Shown here: positions 8,166 to 17,756 of the stretch, piece by piece
How the letters are laid out: every line of letters begins with the position of its first letter
Numbering within the stretch: the stretch's first letter is position 1
Assembly (NCBI RefSeq): GCF_000758325.1
Contig: NZ_CP009459.1
Span: 3,968,001 to 4,032,000, forward strand
Length of the DNA stretch: 64,000 bases
Source of the DNA: Cedecea neteri
Lineage (GTDB): Bacteria; Pseudomonadota; Gammaproteobacteria; Enterobacterales; Enterobacteriaceae
Direction: 5' to 3'
Program-made: the position numbers and the translations under genes
The notes under the pieces: model-generated
Told to the model about the DNA's origin: nothing
What the model saw: the letters and a program-made list of their open reading frames with translations, nothing else
Databases searched by the model: none

Positions 8166-9799
8166 AACGTCACCCAGTCATCTCCTGCCGTGGCGGTCGT
8201 GGCAGCTTTTGCCTGAGGTTTGGCTTTGGTTTCCACTACAGCCTGTTCTTCGCGCCCGGAAAGACGGAAACGCGCCACCGCTTTTTGCAGCATTTCAGTC
8301 TGGCCTTCGAGCGCCGCCGCCGCCGCCGAGATCTGCTCCACCAGCGCGGCGTTTTGCTGAGTCACGCTGTCCATTTCGCTGACTGCCACGCTCACCTGAG
8401 AAATACCTTTGCTTTGCTCATCCGTCGCCGAGGCAATTTGCTTCATGATTTGCGTCGTGTCGGACACGGCCTTCAGCACTTCTTTCATGGTGTTGCCCGC
8501 CTCGTTGACCAGCGCCGCGCCGCTGTTCACCCGGTTTACCGAGTCAGCAATCAGCATTTCAATCTCTTTCGCTGCGCCCGCGCTGCGGCTGGCCAGGTTA
8601 CGCACCTCCCCCGCTACTACCGCAAAACCTCTGCCCTGTTCACCTGCGCGGGCGGCCTCAACGGCAGCGTTTAGCGCCAGAATATTAGTCTGGAAGGCAA
8701 TGCTGTTAATGACGCTGGTGATTTCACTGATCTTGCGGGAGCTGTCGGAGATCCCTTCCATCGTGACCACCACATCGCCCACCAGCTTGCCGCTGCGGCT
8801 GGCGGTTTGGGAGGCTTTTTCCGCAATGCTGCTGGCCTGACGGGCATTCTCGGCGTTGAATTTAACCGTGGCCGTTAGCTGCTCCATGCTGGCGGCGGTT
8901 TCTTCCAGCGCGGCGGCCTGCTCTTCGGTGCGAGAAGAGAGATCGTTATTGCCGGAAGAGATTTCCGCCGAGCCACGATAAATGTTCTCCGTGCCGCTGC
9001 GAATCGCGCTCACCGCATCGCGCAGGCTGCCCTGCATCTCAGCCAGGAGCGGGAAAAGTTTGCCAACACAGTTTTTCCCAAAGTCCTCCACCGGATGGCT
9101 GAGATCGCCTTTCGCAATGACTGAGAAATGATCCCGAATGCGATCCAGCGGTTTCACCAGCAGGTTCACCAGATAGCGGTCGGTAAACAGCAGGATCAGC
9201 AGCCCAATCACAATCGCCACCAGCACGGTGACTTTCATCAGGCGAGACAGCGAATCCACGGCAACCCTCGTCCGGTCCAGTCGTTCCTCGGCCACGGCGG
9301 TAAATTTGCTGCTGCTGGCCCCGAAGGCACGACTGAGTGGCGGCGTGACCTGAGTGGCCTGCTGGCGATAATCCGCCGCGCTCCCCTGCTGCGCAAGCTG
9401 CATTTGAACCGCTACGCCGTTATCTAAAAGCTGCTGCCATTTTTCGATAACGTCGGCGGAAACGGCCGGATCCATTGGCCCAGGCGAAACGCTTTTCAGG
9501 CGCTCAAGCTCGCTTTTCATGTTATCCAGCGCTTCCTGCACGGGCTTAAAATCGGTAGCTTCCCCCGCCGCCTTCGCCTCCATCACCCGCGAAAGACGCG
9601 TAATAAAGCGAAAATACTGGTCGTTGCCTTTGCTGAGTATCGTCATCTGCGACACCAGCTGATGGTCAACGGCGTTGCCGTCCCCCAGTTTCGCCAGCGA
9701 ATAAACGGTAAATACGCCCACGGCTGACCACAGCAGGCAGAACAGCCCCAGCACGGTGAGCAGCACCCGGCGTACGGTAAAATTCTTTAACATTCCCAT
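8162..9799 (-). CDS. Methyl-accepting chemotaxis protein
   Basis: A 545-aa chemoreceptor. TM1 (about residues 11-34) is followed by a periplasmic four-helix-bundle-type sensor, TM2 (about 190-212), a HAMP domain and the long cytoplasmic signalling coiled coil. The conserved hairpin tip ([20 protein letters not shown]) is intact. The C-terminus ends in DWVTF, matching the CheR-docking pentapeptide pattern (NWETF type), so it should be adaptation-competent. The start follows a GAGGGGA site; longer in-frame extensions lack support. The ligand is unknown. Confidence 0.93.
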   Translation of the reverse strand: MGMLKNFTVRRVLLTVLGLFCLLWSAVGVFTVYSLAKLGDGNAVDHQLVSQMTILSKGNDQYFRFITRLSRVMEAKAAGEATDFKPVQEALDNMKSELERLKSVSPGPMDPAVSADVIEKWQQLLDNGVAVQMQLAQQGSAADYRQQATQVTPPLSRAFGASSSKFTAVAEERLDRTRVAVDSLSRLMKVTVLVAIVIGLLILLFTDRYLVNLLVKPLDRIRDHFSVIAKGDLSHPVEDFGKNCVGKLFPLLAEMQGSLRDAVSAIRSGTENIYRGSAEISSGNNDLSSRTEEQAAALEETAASMEQLTATVKFNAENARQASSIAEKASQTASRSGKLVGDVVVTMEGISDSSRKISEITSVINSIAFQTNILALNAAVEAARAGEQGRGFAVVAGEVRNLASRSAGAAKEIEMLIADSVNRVNSGAALVNEAGNTMKEVLKAVSDTTQIMKQIASATDEQSKGISQVSVAVSEMDSVTQQNAALVEQISAAAAALEGQTEMLQKAVARFRLSGREEQAVVETKAKPQAKAATTATAGDDWVTF

Positions 9800-10000
9800 G
9801 TTGTTTCCCCTCATCATTATTGTCGTTATCCCATTAAGCTCGGGTATCTCAGGGGTTATCGGCAATCTTTGCGCGGGTATTCATTTATTTGTGATGAATT
9901 TTTTATGAGGCTCGCATCTCGCTCTGTCTTCCACTTCCGTTCTGCTCCCGGCATGACATACTGAGAAACTAACCCGGCGAGAACCGGTAAAGGAGAATCA

Positions 10001-11455
10001 ATGAATAATAACGTTGTATGCCAGGGGCTGACGCCTGCTGAAGCCCTGGACAAGCTGGAAGCGCTGTATGAAAGTTCGGTAACCGCCCTTCGTGATGCGA
10101 TTGCCCTCTACACCCAACATGGCACGCTGCCGGACGTAGACGCGCGTTCCGATGGGCTGTTTGTCTACCCGGAACTGCGGGTGAGCTGGGACGGCGTTCC
10201 CCGTGGCCCGAAAAATACCCGCTCCTACGCCCGCTTTACCCACTCCGGCAGCTATACCACCACGGTGACCCGTCCCGCACTGTTTAAGAGCTACCTGCAC
10301 GAACAATTGAGCCTGCTGAGCGAAGACTACGGCGTGCACATTGAGGTTGGCCCTTCTCAGCACGAGATCCCTTACCCATACGTGATTGACGGCCTGAACC
10401 TCGACCGCACGATGAGTGCCGGGCTGACGCGACATTTTCCGACCACTGAGCTGTCGCAGATTGGCGATGAAACCGCCGACGGCCTGTTCCACCCAACGGA
10501 AGCCTGGCCGCTGTCGCACTTTGACGCCCGCCGGGTAGACTTCTCGCTGGCGCGCCTGCGTCACTACACCGGCACGCCGGTTGAACACTTCCAGCCTTTC
10601 GTGTTGTTCACCAACTACACACGCTATGTGGACGAGTTTGTCCGCTGGGGCTGCCAGCAGATCCTCGACCCGGACAGCCCGTATATCGCCCTGTCCTGCG
10701 CCGGAGGCACCTGGCTGACCGCCGAAACCGAAGCCCCGGAAGAGGCGATTTCCGACCTGGCGTGGAAGAAACACCAGATGCCGGCCTGGCACCTGATCGA
10801 TAAAAACGGCAGCGGCATTACGCTGATTAACATTGGCGTTGGCCCGTCCAACGCCAAAACCATCTGCGACCATCTGGCGGTGCTGCGCCCGGATGCCTGG
10901 CTGATGATTGGCCACTGCGGCGGCCTGCGTGAAAGTCAGCAAATTGGCGACTACGTGCTGGCCCACGCCTACCTGCGTGACGATCACGTGCTGGATGCGG
11001 TGCTGCCGCCGGACATTCCTATCCCAAGTATCGCCGAGGTGCAGCGCGCCCTTTATGACGCCACCAAACAGGTCAGCGGCATGCCGGGGGAAGAAGTTAA
11101 ACAGCGCCTGCGCACCGGCACGGTAGTCACCACCGATGACCGCAACTGGGAGCTTCGCTACTCAGCTTCTGCGCTGCGCTTTAACCTCAGCCGCGCGGTG
11201 GCTATCGACATGGAAAGTGCGACGATTGCCGCGCAGGGTTATCGCTTCCGGGTGCCTTACGGCACGTTGCTGTGCGTTTCAGACAAACCACTGCACGGCG
11301 AAATCAAGCTACCTGGTCAGGCCAACCGCTTCTATGAAGGCGCAATTTCCGAGCACCTGCAAATTGGCATTCGCGCCATTGATTTGCTGCGTGCCGAAGG
11401 TGAAAAGCTGCACTCGCGCAAGCTGCGTACCTTTAACGAACCGCCGTTCCGTTAA
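10001..11455 (+). CDS. amn: AMP nucleosidase
   Basis: A 484-aa enzyme that hydrolyses AMP to adenine and ribose 5-phosphate in the cytoplasm. The N-terminal regulatory domain (about 1-170) is followed by the nucleoside-phosphorylase-like catalytic domain, with MIGHCGGLRESQ and AIDMESATIAAQGYR. It is the same length as E. coli Amn and collinear with it. AAGGAG precedes the ATG. It is divergent from the chemoreceptor and likely co-transcribed with the aminopeptidase 21 bp downstream. Confidence 0.97.
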   Translation: MNNNVVCQGLTPAEALDKLEALYESSVTALRDAIALYTQHGTLPDVDARSDGLFVYPELRVSWDGVPRGPKNTRSYARFTHSGSYTTTVTRPALFKSYLHEQLSLLSEDYGVHIEVGPSQHEIPYPYVIDGLNLDRTMSAGLTRHFPTTELSQIGDETADGLFHPTEAWPLSHFDARRVDFSLARLRHYTGTPVEHFQPFVLFTNYTRYVDEFVRWGCQQILDPDSPYIALSCAGGTWLTAETEAPEEAISDLAWKKHQMPAWHLIDKNGSGITLINIGVGPSNAKTICDHLAVLRPDAWLMIGHCGGLRESQQIGDYVLAHAYLRDDHVLDAVLPPDIPIPSIAEVQRALYDATKQVSGMPGEEVKQRLRTGTVVTTDDRNWELRYSASALRFNLSRAVAIDMESATIAAQGYRFRVPYGTLLCVSDKPLHGEIKLPGQANRFYEGAISEHLQIGIRAIDLLRAEGEKLHSRKLRTFNEPPFR

Positions 11456-11476
11456 TAAAAAGAATAAGGAAGCTGG

Positions 11477-13258
11477 ATGCAACACACTTCATCACTCGGC
11501 GCACTGCGTGCGCTGCTTCGGGAGCACGAGCTGGATGGGATCATCGTGCCGCGCGCCGACGCCCATCAGAGCGAATACTGCGCGCCTTACGACAATAAAC
11601 TTGAGTTTATCAGCGGCTTTACCGGTTCCGCCGGGCTGGCGCTAGTGCTCGCCGACCGCGCCCTGCTGTTTGTGGACGGGCGCTATCAGGTTCAGGCTCG
11701 CCATCAGGTGAATCTGCAGGAGTTTGAGATTCATCATCTGCACGACGAGCCGCTTCATCTTTGGCTCCGCGATAACCTTCCAGCAGGCAAACGCATTGCC
11801 TTCGAACCGCTGCTGATGGTCAACAGCCAGTACGAAAACCTGCGTACCAGCGGCTGCGATCTGGTGGCGCTGGATGACGATCCGCTGGATGCTATCTGGC
11901 CCGATCGCCCGGCAGCACCCTGCGGGGAAATCATCGCCATGCCGGACGAAATCAGTGGCGAAAGCGCTGCGTCAAAGCGTGAGCGGATCGCCCAGGGGCT
12001 GAGCACCGCCGGGGCTGATTATCTGGCGCTGACGCAGCCGGACAATATCGCCTGGCTGCTGAACGTGCGTGGCTCGGATATTCCAATGAGCCCGGTGCCG
12101 CACTCCTTCGCGCTGTTGAGCGCCAGGGGCGACATAGAATGGTTTGTGGCGGAAGGCAAACTACGGAAGCTGGATAAAGCCTGGCTCAGCGGCATCACGC
12201 TCCGCCCGAAAGAGGAATTTCTTGCCCGCTGCCAGCAGCTAGCGACCGGGAAACATATACTCATCGACGCGGATTCTGCGCCGGTTGCAGTGCGCTTTGC
12301 CGTGGAGCAAGGCGGGGGCAGCGTGCTGTGGGCGCCGGATCCTGTCACGCTAATCAAAGCCAACAAGAACGAGACCGAGCTGGCGGGCTACCGCGACAGC
12401 CACATCGAAGACGGCGTGGCCTGGGTGAATTTCCTCGCCTGGCTGACCCGAGAAGTGCCGCGCCGCGAAACCGCAGGCAACCCGATCACCGAGCTGGAAG
12501 CCCAGGAAAAACAGCTCAGCTTCCGCCAGCAGGGCTCCACCTTTGCCGAGCAAAGCTTTAGCACCATTTCTGCGGCGGGCAGCAACGCCGCGATGTGTCA
12601 CTACCACTCTTCGCCGGAAACGAATTTCGCCCTTACCGCCGCGCAGTTTTATCTTAATGATTCCGGCGGGCAGTATATCAACGGCACGACGGACGCCACC
12701 CGCACGCTCAGCTTTGGCCCGCTGGACTCAACCCGCCGCCTGCACTACACCGCCGTGCTGAAAGGCTTCCTGGCGCTGATCTCGCTGCAGTTCCCGCAGG
12801 GGACTCAGGGCCACCAGCTCGATGCCTTTGCCCGCCGCCCGCTCTGGGAGCTGGGGCTGGACTACGACCACGGCACCGGGCACGGCGTCGGCCACCGGCT
12901 GATGATCCACGAAAACCCGCACCGCATGGCGAAGAAGGTGAACCCGTGGCCGATGCTGCCGGGCAATATCATTACCATCGAGCCGGGTTATTACCAGGCG
13001 GTCAGCCACGGGATCCGCATCGAAAACCAGGTCGAAGTTGTTGCCTCCCAGCCGGGCTTCTGCAAGTTCTCGTCACTGACGCTGATCCCTATCGATTTGG
13101 CCGCAGTCGACGTTGATTTGCTCAGTCCACAGGACATCGCCTGGCTTGACGATTACCACCGGCAGGTGCGTGAAACCCTCTCCCCGCGCGTGAACGAAGA
13201 AGTTCGGGAGTGGCTTGAAGCCGCCACGCAGCCAGTTAGCCAGCTGCGCAAGCAGTAA
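11477..13258 (+). CDS. Three-domain Xaa-Pro aminopeptidase (M24B family)
   Basis: A 593-aa cytoplasmic peptidase that removes N-terminal residues before proline. Two creatinase-like N-terminal domains (about 1-150 and 155-315) precede a pita-bread catalytic domain. All five metal ligands are visible: the two Asp of YLNDSGGQY and GTTDATRT, the His of GVGHRLMIHENP, and the Glu residues of ITIEPGYY and GIRIENQVEV. At about 590 residues it resembles the long eukaryotic-like APP1 type rather than the 440-aa PepP. It follows amn closely with an AAGGA site. Confidence 0.92.
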   Translation: MQHTSSLGALRALLREHELDGIIVPRADAHQSEYCAPYDNKLEFISGFTGSAGLALVLADRALLFVDGRYQVQARHQVNLQEFEIHHLHDEPLHLWLRDNLPAGKRIAFEPLLMVNSQYENLRTSGCDLVALDDDPLDAIWPDRPAAPCGEIIAMPDEISGESAASKRERIAQGLSTAGADYLALTQPDNIAWLLNVRGSDIPMSPVPHSFALLSARGDIEWFVAEGKLRKLDKAWLSGITLRPKEEFLARCQQLATGKHILIDADSAPVAVRFAVEQGGGSVLWAPDPVTLIKANKNETELAGYRDSHIEDGVAWVNFLAWLTREVPRRETAGNPITELEAQEKQLSFRQQGSTFAEQSFSTISAAGSNAAMCHYHSSPETNFALTAAQFYLNDSGGQYINGTTDATRTLSFGPLDSTRRLHYTAVLKGFLALISLQFPQGTQGHQLDAFARRPLWELGLDYDHGTGHGVGHRLMIHENPHRMAKKVNPWPMLPGNIITIEPGYYQAVSHGIRIENQVEVVASQPGFCKFSSLTLIPIDLAAVDVDLLSPQDIAWLDDYHRQVRETLSPRVNEEVREWLEAATQPVSQLRKQ

Positions 13259-13291
13259 CCATTCAAGGCCGCTTTTGCGGCCTTGAATGGT
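13258..13291. repeat. Perfect 15-bp palindromic hairpin after the aminopeptidase gene
   Basis: Inverted repeat starting in the stop codon (ACCATTCAAGGCCGC and its complement) with a TTTT loop and no U tract. The core AAGGCCGCTTTTGCGGCCTT occurs again at 13429-13448, where it is followed by T's. Confidence 0.85.
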
Positions 13292-13295
13292 GCTG

Positions 13296-13332
13296 ACACA
13301 GAGGGGAAAAAGCGTGGTTTTTCCCTCTGTGT
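13296..13332. repeat. Second long hairpin (15-bp arms, one bulge)
   Basis: Left arm 13296-13311 (ACACAGAGGGGAAAAA) and right arm 13318-13332 (TTTTTCCCTCTGTGT) around a short loop. It may stabilise the 3' end or help terminate the amn-aminopeptidase transcript. Confidence 0.75.
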
Positions 13333-13428
13333 GGTTATCAGCCGAAAATCAATGAAATGATTTTCCTGTTTGTTTAAATGAGCCGTCTGGTATTTCCTCC
13401 CTCGCCAGGGCTTTGCCAGCTGTTTGTT

Positions 13429-13450
13429 AAGGCCGCTTTTGCGGCCTTTT
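13429..13450 (+). terminator. Intrinsic terminator before tRNA-Asn copy 2
   Basis: GGCCGC / GCGGCC stem with a TTTT loop followed by TTTTT. It duplicates the core of the hairpin at 13264-13284. Confidence 0.8.
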
Positions 13451-13503
13451 TCATTGATTTGCTGGATTAATCGGCAGTTGAACGCATTTCACCAAAACAG
13501 CCT

Positions 13504-13532
13504 TTGACAACCCAGACTCACCCCGTTAGTAT
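13504..13532 (+). promoter_or_regulatory. Promoter of tRNA-Asn copy 2
   Basis: -35 TTGACA (13504-13509), 17-bp spacer, -10 TAGTAT (13527-13532), and a GC-rich discriminator shared with the other copies. Confidence 0.82.
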
Positions 13533-13550
13533 TCGCCCCGTTCACACGAT

Positions 13551-13626
13551 TCCTCTGTAGTTCAGTCGGTAGAACGGCGGACTGTTAATCCGTATGTCAC
13601 TGGTTCGAGTCCAGTCAGAGGAGCCA
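13551..13626 (+). tRNA. tRNA-Asn(GUU), copy 2, left boundary of the island
   Basis: Identical in all 76 bases to copy 1, with anticodon GTT and encoded CCA. Its last 16 bases (13611-13626) are repeated at 23542-23557. This marks it as the attachment site of the inserted DNA to its right, with the tRNA kept intact. Confidence 0.98.
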
Positions 13627-13633
13627 AATTTGA

Positions 13634-13660
13634 AAAGCCTGCTTTTGAAGCAGGCTTTTT
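13634..13660 (+). terminator. Terminator of tRNA-Asn copy 2
   Basis: AGCCTGCT / AGCAGGCT stem, loop TTTGA, then TTTTT. It is shorter and different from the terminators behind copies 1 and 3, consistent with these bases having come in with the island. Confidence 0.88.
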
Positions 13661-13914
13661 GCTTTTCATTATTCCCCCGCCAGCTCAAGATAGCTTCCCG
13701 CCTGGCAGGCTCTTCATTTGCAGCGTCATAAGAATGTGTTCCAGTTGTTTGAACGCTAACTCCTCTCAGACAAACTGGAAATATTATTAGCCGCTATAAC
13801 TCATATTATGTCTCCATACAAAGATGTCCCCATTGGTAGGGTTAAAATATCTGCCTCTGTGTTATTCTCTAACCATTAATTTCAGGGAGATACTCAGGTT
13901 AAGGCTCTTTTAAC

Positions 13915-16900
13915 ATGATGCAAAACTCGTCTAAGGATATCCTTTCAGCGTGGCATGATTATGTAAAATTCAGTGGCGCAGAAAAGAGTAAAATACCGGC
14001 CAGCAAGGTACATGAGTACCAACAACTCATGCTCGGTATAAATAACTGTGAAGAAAACCAGAGCGGAGTAGTACTCCGTGTTACGCCTGAAATGCACAAC
14101 CATTGCTGCCGGCGTTTCGTCAAATATGACGAAAAGGGTAAAATTACCCATATTGAGCCTGTTAACCTGCTATTTCCGGTACTACGCTGTATCGAAAATG
14201 AGCGAGGTAAGGCCAATGTAAAATACCTTCCGCTGTTCTCTTTCCCCCTCCCGAAATCATTTTTTGAACAGAACGAAAACACCCTGCTAGTTCCCGTCAA
14301 AGATGGACAACTTGTTAGCGCATTCCCCTTCGCTTTTCGCGAAATGTTTGGTGTTCAGCTGGATGAACTCGGTGAAAACCGTCATATGATGAGTATCGTT
14401 AGCGCGCTCACGGGGTGTAAATATGACACGTTCCTTGAGGCGTTTAAGGCTCTTCAGAAATGGGTCACTCAGCAATCAAACAGTAAATATCAGGGGCTGG
14501 AAACTGCGTTTAATGCCCTGGTGGCTCCGCTGCATAATGAGGATTACAACCTCAAGCGTGATGTGGAAGATTTCACCTGGCTTTGTGATAACGCGGTTGA
14601 TGATTTCCCCTTGCTGGAGCAGTATCTCAGCCATATTCATAGTGACGAGAAGGCCCCGCATATTCACGAAGTGGTGACTGGCGGTTTGTTTGAAACGCAA
14701 TATCCTCTGGGCCATGGGCAGATGGCGGCAATACAGGCGATTAATCAGGATGAGCGCCTGATTGCCGTACAAGGTGCGCCGGGTACGGGTAAAACCACGC
14801 TATTCAAGTCACTCATCGCACAACAACTGGTTGCCAGAGCACTGGCAATTGCTGATGGAAAGGACCAGAACTTCGGCATGCTGGTCACGTCCACTGCAAT
14901 AAAAGCGGTGGAGAATATCATTGACGATCTGCGCAGTGACCCTGCAACTCAGGACCTAGACTGGTTATGGTTTCACAGCGGCTCGAATGAACAGGTTCAG
15001 CATGAGCTTACCCGGCTTGAGAAACTGATTGGTCGCTGGCGACAGGAAAGCTATGACCAACAGCAGCAGCACGATTTTTTAACTGTTTTACTCAAGCATC
15101 GCGACGAGATGAACGCTTGTTACCGGGCGTATCTGAATGAAAAGGCAGTCGCGATTCAATCTGTTGTGGATTGTGGTCTGGACACCCAAGTAGCAAAAGA
15201 GCTACCGACTCGTTTCATGGAAAAAATTCCCCCACTCGCCGTTCATGCACAGGTACTCGGCATTGATGTTTCGCTTCATCACCCCGACGACCTGGATACC
15301 TTAGCCTGTCAGTTAGAACAGCGCCTCCAGGAATTTAGAGAGATAAAACCGCAGCGTCTACAGGCCAGCAGAATTTACCAAACGTTGCAGGCGACATGGC
15401 CGCAGCAGCATAGTCTGGAGCAGATACTTAGCTGGATGGATTCACCGCTACGCCCGGCCCTGGAACTGCATTATCGCGACTATCCGCGTAAAGGGATAAA
15501 GCGTTATCTGGCTCTTTTTTTCGAGAGGAAATATCCAGCAAGGTTGCAACAGATGAGCCTGGCTTCACCGGAGGACTTTCGCAAATTCAGTCTTTCTTCC
15601 CTTCCCCATCATCAGCTGGCTGCTCTGGCTGATGCTGGAGAAATGCTTTCACAGCAGGGAGATAGCTTAGCGCTACTGGCGCTGCTCCTGCATGCAGAAT
15701 CCGAAGCTCAACAGGAAGTTGACCTGCAGGCTCTTAATACTGAAGTAGCAGAATTGCAGGCACAATGGCGTCAGGTCATCCAGGCGCAACAGCTAACGGC
15801 ACAGTTTCAACAGCTTTATCCGGAAGGTAACTGGTGCGACATTTTGCGTAAACGCTTTATCAGGCAACACAGGGAAATGTTCGAAGCCGCTATCGGTTAT
15901 CTCTGGCAAGAGCAACTGAAGCGGAAAATTGAGCTGGAAGAGGTACTGACTCACTGGCGAGCGTTGATGAGTAAGCGCCTCAGTGCGGGCTATTATCGCT
16001 GGCTGGATAAGCTTGATGATTTCTATCGCGCACTGTCTCTTGTATATCCGGTAATGGCGACCACGCTGGTTTCCGCGTGGAAGGTTGCGGGTTATCGTAA
16101 GCTCGATGACCTCAAGGGGCATAAACCGTGGCACCTGGCACTGTGTGACGAAGCGGGCATGATTTCGCTTGAATCCCTGGTGCCCCTATTGAGTCGCAGT
16201 GAGAAAGCGATGATTGTTGGTGATCCTCTGCAAATTGAACCCATCAGAAACCTGTCAGAAAACCTGCAAACACAGTTGCGTGAGCGTCATTTCGCCAGCA
16301 ACAATACCTTGTATGAGCGTGTCTCACCTGCAAGCGTCACGGGCTGGCACCGTGCTGCTGGGACGCTTTCCGGTAAGGTAGACGATACGGGTAATGGCAT
16401 CATTCTCGATGAGCATCGCCGGTGCCAGCAACCTATTGCCGACCTTTTCATCCGACTGGCGAACTATCATGGCGTCAGCGTGGAAACGCCCCCCCCTTCC
16501 AGTCGTATTGCCAGCGCGTTTGAGAAATCAGGCGGACATCATTTGATGTTCTACAGCGTAGAAGGCCAGAAAGGCGATATGGTTAACACTAATCTGGATG
16601 AAGTTGATGCTATTGAGCTATTGCTGGATAAGCTGGAAGAAGCTGGTTACGATCTGACTGCCGATGTTGGCATCGTCACTCCCTATAGCAATCAGAAGTC
16701 ATTGTTGATTAAACGTCTTGCGCAACGAATGAATCACTGGCAGAAAAACTGCATTGGTACAGTGCATCAGTTTCAGGGCGTAGGCTTTGAGGTCATCATC
16801 TACAGTCCGGTGATTTATCATCCCCTTGATAAGCCTGATTTTCAGAATGATGCACCAAACATGCTGAATGTTGTAGTTTCACGCGCAAAACAGCAATTTA

Positions 16901-17520
16901 TTGTGGTAGGTAACCATCATCGATTGCGGCAAGCAGGTGGATATCTGAAAGTCCTTGCGGATAGCGTTGCTGAAAGCTTCCTTCTTGAACAAGGTAGCCA
17001 GCATCCGAATTTTGCCAGCCTTAGCCAGACCCCCCGTCTACAGCGTTATTATCGCGACTGCGAACATATTGCCGCATTTAGCGCGCTGGCCAGCCAGTGT
17101 GAACAGGAGCTGGTTATCATCGCTCCGTGGATCCGTCGAGGAGGTAAGAATTATCAGAGGCCGGAGCTGGCGCAGTTGGTAGCCACGCAGCGGCGTGGTG
17201 TCAGGGTTAAAGTTTATTACGGCTACTATCATCAGCGCATGGATCGCGCGGATGATAATGATGAGACTCTGGTTGCCGAGTACCGTGAACAATTAGGAAA
17301 AGAGAATATTATCCGGTTGACGGAAGGGACACATGAAAAGGTAATGATGATCGATGGCCGCTACATTGTTCTCGGGAGTTGGAACTGGCTATCTCATGGT
17401 TATCACCATAGCTGCGAGCGCAGTGAACAGTTCACTAATGCGATTCGCCATGAGATTAGTGCAGAGCTGGATGATGTGTCGCTGGTGAAGGAGCTTAGGG
17501 AGAGGTTGCGGCTGGAATAA
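13915..17520 (+). CDS. SF1 helicase with C-terminal phospholipase-D nuclease domain (Mokosh type II-like)
   Basis: A 1201-aa protein. Residues about 265-1010 form a DNA2/NAM7-type superfamily 1 helicase interrupted by a long coiled, Gln-rich insert (about 370-690). Walker A GAPGTGKT is at 287-294, motif II DEAG at 745-748, then VGDPLQIEP, VTPYSNQKSLL, VHQFQGVGFEV and VVVSRAKQQF. The last 170 residues contain one HKD phosphodiesterase motif, HEKVMMID (H1140, K1142, D1147), followed by GSWNW. This architecture in one chain matches the anti-phage system called Mokosh type II (MkoC). The N-terminal 260 residues are unrecognised. The ATG has an AAGG site. GC content is near that of the genome, unlike the genes that follow. 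Confidence 0.82.
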   Translation: MMQNSSKDILSAWHDYVKFSGAEKSKIPASKVHEYQQLMLGINNCEENQSGVVLRVTPEMHNHCCRRFVKYDEKGKITHIEPVNLLFPVLRCIENERGKANVKYLPLFSFPLPKSFFEQNENTLLVPVKDGQLVSAFPFAFREMFGVQLDELGENRHMMSIVSALTGCKYDTFLEAFKALQKWVTQQSNSKYQGLETAFNALVAPLHNEDYNLKRDVEDFTWLCDNAVDDFPLLEQYLSHIHSDEKAPHIHEVVTGGLFETQYPLGHGQMAAIQAINQDERLIAVQGAPGTGKTTLFKSLIAQQLVARALAIADGKDQNFGMLVTSTAIKAVENIIDDLRSDPATQDLDWLWFHSGSNEQVQHELTRLEKLIGRWRQESYDQQQQHDFLTVLLKHRDEMNACYRAYLNEKAVAIQSVVDCGLDTQVAKELPTRFMEKIPPLAVHAQVLGIDVSLHHPDDLDTLACQLEQRLQEFREIKPQRLQASRIYQTLQATWPQQHSLEQILSWMDSPLRPALELHYRDYPRKGIKRYLALFFERKYPARLQQMSLASPEDFRKFSLSSLPHHQLAALADAGEMLSQQGDSLALLALLLHAESEAQQEVDLQALNTEVAELQAQWRQVIQAQQLTAQFQQLYPEGNWCDILRKRFIRQHREMFEAAIGYLWQEQLKRKIELEEVLTHWRALMSKRLSAGYYRWLDKLDDFYRALSLVYPVMATTLVSAWKVAGYRKLDDLKGHKPWHLALCDEAGMISLESLVPLLSRSEKAMIVGDPLQIEPIRNLSENLQTQLRERHFASNNTLYERVSPASVTGWHRAAGTLSGKVDDTGNGIILDEHRRCQQPIADLFIRLANYHGVSVETPPPSSRIASAFEKSGGHHLMFYSVEGQKGDMVNTNLDEVDAIELLLDKLEEAGYDLTADVGIVTPYSNQKSLLIKRLAQRMNHWQKNCIGTVHQFQGVGFEVIIYSPVIYHPLDKPDFQNDAPNMLNVVVSRAKQQFIVVGNHHRLRQAGGYLKVLADSVAESFLLEQGSQHPNFASLSQTPRLQRYYRDCEHIAAFSALASQCEQELVIIAPWIRRGGKNYQRPELAQLVATQRRGVRVKVYYGYYHQRMDRADDNDETLVAEYREQLGKENIIRLTEGTHEKVMMIDGRYIVLGSWNWLSHGYHHSCERSEQFTNAIRHEISAELDDVSLVKELRERLRLE

Positions 17521-17553
17521 CTGACAAAGAACTAAAGCTGATAAACTGATGTC

Positions 17554-17585
17554 AACTGAATCTTCGACATTGCGACGATTCAGTT
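17554..17585 (+). terminator. Hairpin after the Mokosh-like gene
   Basis: Arms AACTGAATC (17554-17562) and GATTCAGTT (17577-17585), plus inner TCG/CGA pairs, 33 bp after the stop. The right arm runs into the first repeat unit of the heptamer array. There is no U tract, so its efficiency as a terminator is uncertain. Confidence 0.5.
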
Positions 17586-17671
17586 CTCAGTTCTCAGTTC
17601 TCAGTTCTCAGTTCTCAGTTCTCAGTTCTCAGTTCTCAGTTCTCAGTTCTCAGTTCTCAGTTCTCAGTTCT
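17581..17671. repeat. Perfect tandem repeat, 13 copies of the heptamer CAGTTCT
   Basis: Ninety-one bases made only of CAGTTCT units with no mismatch, between the Mokosh-like stop (17520) and the Gabija-like start (17757). It is non-coding on both strands as far as can be seen. A perfect 7-bp array is prone to slipped-strand length change. It lies 85 bp upstream of the gajA-like ATG, in its presumed promoter or leader. Confidence 0.98.
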
Positions 17672-17756
17672 ATCTTTTAGTATATCTAAATATATAAAAA
17701 CGGATTAATCCGAAGCAAGTAAAATTATACACAGTTAAAACACATTGGTGGGAAAT

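Noticed and set aside
9901..10000. A Pho box upstream of amn
   Set aside because: E. coli amn is known to be phosphate-controlled, but only one weak CTGTCTT half-site is visible here and its partner does not match.
9998..10987. A 329-codon minus-strand open frame opposite amn
   Set aside because: It is the antisense of a GC-rich conserved gene, a common shadow, with no domain and no ribosome site.
17581..17671. CRISPR array
   Set aside because: The units are 7 bp with no spacers, so this is a simple tandem repeat; no Cas genes are nearby.
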